Shown one piece after another: positions 5,527-6,130 of a stretch of 6,130 nt of DNA. The notes under the pieces were generated by a model, which saw only the letters and a list, made by a program, of their open reading frames with translations, was not told the DNA's origin and did not search any database. Within the stretch, counting starts at the first letter, position 1. Every line of letters begins with the position of its first letter. This DNA comes from Thermoprotei archaeon (GTDB taxonomy: Archaea > Thermoproteota > Thermoprotei_A > Sulfolobales > Fervidicoccaceae). A program made the translations under genes and the position numbers. The stretch covers positions 1-6,130 of the forward strand of contig JAEMPT010000019.1 of the NCBI GenBank assembly GCA_022759165.1, written 5' to 3'.

Positions 5527-6033
5527 TTGAAGGAATTAACTCTAAAAGAGCTGGTTCATATATTAAGAGAATGCCAGCGCAACGAAAAAGCGGTAATAGC
5601 ATGCGTGGGTACAGAGCTTAGGTCCGATGACGCAATTGCCCTCAGATTATGCGAAACACTAGAACAGACGTTGGGGGATCTGAAAATGATTAAATGCATT
5701 GGAGGCTTGGAAAACTGTGCTGTTAAGATAGAAGAAACGAACCCAGAAAAAATTGTGGTATTAGATGCTTCATATGTAGAAGGTGTTCCCCCAGGAAAAA
5801 TATATATGTTTTCCCTGGAAGACCTAGGAAGTTACTTTGCCTGGTCCCATAGATTCCCCATTGCTTTAGTGATAGAAGTTCTCAGGCAAAAAACGAGTCT
5901 ACGGGAATTTGAACTTATTGGTATAACATGCGAAAACTTCTCGCTTGGTGAAAAACTCTCTGAAAAATTAGAGATCTTTTTAGAGCAATTTAAGGAAGAA
6001 TTTAAAAAAGCAAATCTGACTTCTTTGCTCTAA
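5527..6033 (+). CDS. hycI: HycI-type [NiFe]-hydrogenase maturation endopeptidase
   Basis: This 168-residue protease of the HybD/HycI family (E. coli HycI is about 156) cleaves the C-terminal tail of the hydrogenase large subunit after nickel insertion. The three expected nickel-sensing ligands are present: Asp35 in LRSDDAIAL, Asp80 in VVLDASYVEG and His108 in WSHRFPIAL. The following blocks PPGKIYMF and FELIGITCEN also follow the HycI pattern. The usual GN-x-L-x-x-DDG block reads GTELRSDDA here, so the glycine after the aspartates is lost. The TTG at 5527 is the first possible start, because an in-frame TGA sits at 5521-5523; no SD is seen. The next usable start (GTG at 5605) would remove the first beta strand. 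It is divergent from the hydrogenase operon, and the adjacent large subunit with its 29-residue tail is the obvious substrate. Confidence 0.92.
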   Translation: MKELTLKELVHILRECQRNEKAVIACVGTELRSDDAIALRLCETLEQTLGDLKMIKCIGGLENCAVKIEETNPEKIVVLDASYVEGVPPGKIYMFSLEDLGSYFAWSHRFPIALVIEVLRQKTSLREFELIGITCENFSLGEKLSEKLEIFLEQFKEEFKKANLTSLL

Positions 6034-6130
6034 AAGCTAATGTGTTCTCTGGATTTAATTAGAATTATTTTTGTAATTGCAGGGTATTCGAAGATCAGAG
6101 ATACTATATCTTGAGGCGCCTCTCTCTATA
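6034..6130. other. Non-coding tail after the endopeptidase gene; nothing certain
   Basis: No convincing gene is visible in these 97 bases on either strand; the short open frames lack good starts or run off the edge. A run of five T at 6068-6072 after an AT-rich stretch could contribute to archaeal-type termination of the endopeptidase transcript. A 10-bp palindrome GAGGCGCCTC lies at 6113-6122. Confidence 0.3.

Noticed and set aside
5520..5621. ATG at 5520 as the start of the protease gene
   Set aside because: It is in a different frame that ends after about 30 codons; the protease frame has a TGA at 5521-5523, so TTG at 5527 is the first usable start.
6113..6122. Palindrome GAGGCGCCTC as part of a tRNA, attachment site or hairpin
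   Set aside because: It has no loop, no T-arm or acceptor pairing could be found, and the window ends eight bases later.
6035..6128. Minus-strand open stretch of about 30 codons after the protease gene
   Set aside because: It begins right after a stop and has no ATG, GTG or TTG start; no motif is recognised.

Overview
The window looks like a piece of chromosome from a thermophilic or anaerobic archaeon. Arginine is mostly AGA/AGG and isoleucine often ATA. Shine-Dalgarno (SD) sequences of the GGAGG or GAGGTGA type precede most genes, three genes start with TTG, and AT-rich TATA-like promoter elements sit between the divergent units. The lineage is an inference: Thermoproteota, Korarchaeota or a relative would fit, but no marker gene is present.

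Positions 1-5345 hold one tightly packed minus-strand operon, read right to left as A-B-CD-H-I-J-K-L, the order of respiratory complex I (nuo) genes. Neighbours overlap or lie within 13 bp of each other. The last gene, an antiporter-like NuoL subunit, runs off the left edge. NuoM- and NuoN-like subunits are the expected continuation but are not visible.

The catalytic part is hydrogenase, not quinone reductase. The fused NuoC-NuoD (HycE-like) large subunit keeps both CxxC pairs that bind the NiFe centre (RVCGIC and DPCFSC). The small subunit has CNGC rather than the adjacent Cys-Cys of complex I. The complex is therefore best read as a group 4 membrane-bound [NiFe]-hydrogenase on a nearly complete complex-I-type membrane arm (NuoA, H, J, K, L types). 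NuoI carries two [4Fe-4S] clusters and probably receives or delivers electrons by way of ferredoxin. No NADH-oxidising E/F/G subunits or F420 module are seen. Hydrogen evolution or uptake coupled to ion translocation is the inferred role.

Positions 5346-5526 are a 181-bp AT-rich divergent promoter region with a 12-bp motif repeated near both transcription units. Positions 5527-6033 (plus strand) encode a HycI-type endopeptidase that should remove the 29-residue tail of the large subunit after Arg523. Positions 6034-6130 hold no convincing gene.

The most notable points are the mix of a real [NiFe] site with a full complex-I-type membrane arm including NuoA and NuoJ, and the loss of several acidic residues normally conserved in the proton-path subunits NuoK, NuoA and NuoH.
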